Part shown: positions 4,780 through 5,434 of the stretch, in pieces
Layout: each line of letters begins with the position of its first letter
How positions within the stretch are numbered: the first letter of the stretch is position 1
Source of the DNA: DASRSS01 sp035656335
Lineage (GTDB): Bacteria > Actinomycetota > Actinomycetes > Mycobacteriales > Jatrophihabitantaceae
NCBI GenBank assembly: GCA_035656335.1
Contig: DASRSS010000248.1
Span: 1-5,434, forward strand
Reading direction: 5' to 3'
Length of the DNA stretch: 5,434 nucleotides
The notes under the pieces: model-generated
The model's database searches: none
The model's input: only the letters and a program-made list of their open reading frames with translations
Told to the model about the DNA's origin: nothing
Made by a program: the position numbers and the translations under genes

Positions 4780-5434
4780 TCACGCGGGAAGCATCATCCG
4801 CAGCACGGTCCCGACGGACGGTGGCAGCGGCGGCGCGTCGGCGTCGGGCGGCCCGGCGATGGCGGTCGCGAACTCGCTGAACGAGACCGTGTCCCACAGC
4901 CCGCGGATCAGCGGGTCGCGGTCGCGCAGCGGACGGCGCGTGGGGCTGAGCACGATCCAGCGCACGTCCGGCACCGACGGCAGCGCGAGCTCGCTGCGCA
5001 ACCACGAACGGCTCATCATCCACGCGTCGTGCTGCGGCACCCCGGTGATCATGTGGCCCTGCGCGTTGGGGCGGGCCAGGTGGGTGTGGTCCGCGCACGC
5101 AGCGCCCAGGTCGTGCGGGGCGTGGTCGCTCAGCTCGATCTGCCAGTGCCGCCACAGCGGATGGCTGCCCGGCATCCGCGCGATGTGCGTGATCGTGGCG
5201 GCGGCGACCCAGCCCGGTCGTCTGGGCCGTCCGTTCGGGGCGAGCGCGATGTCCACGACCACGTGCACGCGGTGCCGCACGTCGGCGAGCACGAGCGCGG
5301 GACCGGACGCGGACTCGAGCAGCACCGGCCACAGCTGCACGCCGATCAGCGACGCCGGTGGGCGGCCGCCGCAGATCGCGTGCACGCCGCGCTGCACCTC
5401 GGTCGCGCGCGGGGCGGCCCACAGCGTCTCGGCC
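4780..5434 (-). CDS. unrecognised protein, C-terminal part (5' end outside window)
   Basis: The frame is open from the right edge to TGA at 4782-4780, giving 217 visible residues that begin AETLWAAPRATEVQRGVH. I do not recognise a family. Codon use is normal for the genome: strong G/C at third positions and a balanced composition, unlike the Arg/Ala-rich overlapping frame. The segment is fairly hydrophobic and beta-like (ASLIGVQLWPVLLESASGPALVLADVRHRVHVVVDIALAP), then richer in His and Trp (HPLWRHWQIELSDHAPHD; HDAWMMSRSWL), and ends in a Pro-rich stretch and RMMLPA. No membrane helix, nucleotide-binding loop or zinc-type Cys cluster is visible. A GTG at 5397 could be a start, but it has no supporting signal and the frame continues upstream, so I treat this as partial. 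It likely shares a transcript with the DinB gene 21 bases downstream. Confidence 0.75.
   Translation of the reverse strand, partial: AETLWAAPRATEVQRGVHAICGGRPPASLIGVQLWPVLLESASGPALVLADVRHRVHVVVDIALAPNGRPRRPGWVAAATITHIARMPGSHPLWRHWQIELSDHAPHDLGAACADHTHLARPNAQGHMITGVPQHDAWMMSRSWLRSELALPSVPDVRWIVLSPTRRPLRDRDPLIRGLWDTVSFSEFATAIAGPPDADAPPLPPSVGTVLRMMLPA

Noticed and set aside
4760..5422. 220-codon - strand frame overlapping the unrecognised gene
   Set aside because: Translation is dominated by Arg and Ala with no varied composition. The alternative - strand frame has balanced residues and G/C-biased third positions, so it is the coding one.

Overview
The window is high-GC DNA with strong G/C bias at third codon positions. 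That bias, a small membrane protein of the DUF6131 type, a DUF664 (mycothiol-dependent type) DinB protein and a stand-alone LigD-type polymerase all point to an actinomycete. A Pseudonocardiales-like genome such as Amycolatopsis is a reasonable guess, but nothing here fixes the genus. The content is ordinary chromosomal housekeeping and small-enzyme genes. I found no mobile element, CRISPR array, rRNA or tRNA, and no cluster that looks like a new multi-gene system.

Layout from left to right. (1) The C-terminal part of dxs, 1-deoxy-D-xylulose-5-phosphate synthase, on the + strand and cut by the left edge. (2) Nine bases later, a stand-alone LigD-type polymerase/primase domain protein (+). (3) A more AT-rich stretch of about 400 bases (1859-2258). 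It holds a stress-sigma-like promoter, a strong ribosome binding site, a 51-codon membrane protein gene (+), a small hairpin and a 52-base near-perfect palindrome between convergent genes. (4) On the - strand, a pyridoxamine-phosphate-oxidase-fold protein followed by a GNAT acetyltransferase. (5) Divergent from that pair, an SMP-30/gluconolactonase-family enzyme (+). (6) On the - strand, a DUF664/DinB protein behind an unrecognised gene that runs off the right edge. The SMP-30 and DinB genes are convergent and their stop codons overlap.

The most interesting signal is regulatory. Four of the six genes with a visible start (LigD-Pol, PNPOx-like, GNAT, SMP-30) have a TANNNT -10 hexamer placed exactly 6 bases before the ATG or GTG, with no convincing Shine-Dalgarno sequence. 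This is the architecture of leaderless transcripts. The 51-residue membrane protein gene is the opposite case: a GGTTT-N16-CGGTA promoter, a leader and a GAAGGAG ribosome binding site. The genes do not form an obvious shared pathway. Isoprenoid precursor synthesis (dxs), DNA end repair (LigD-Pol) and several small enzymes of unknown substrate simply lie side by side.
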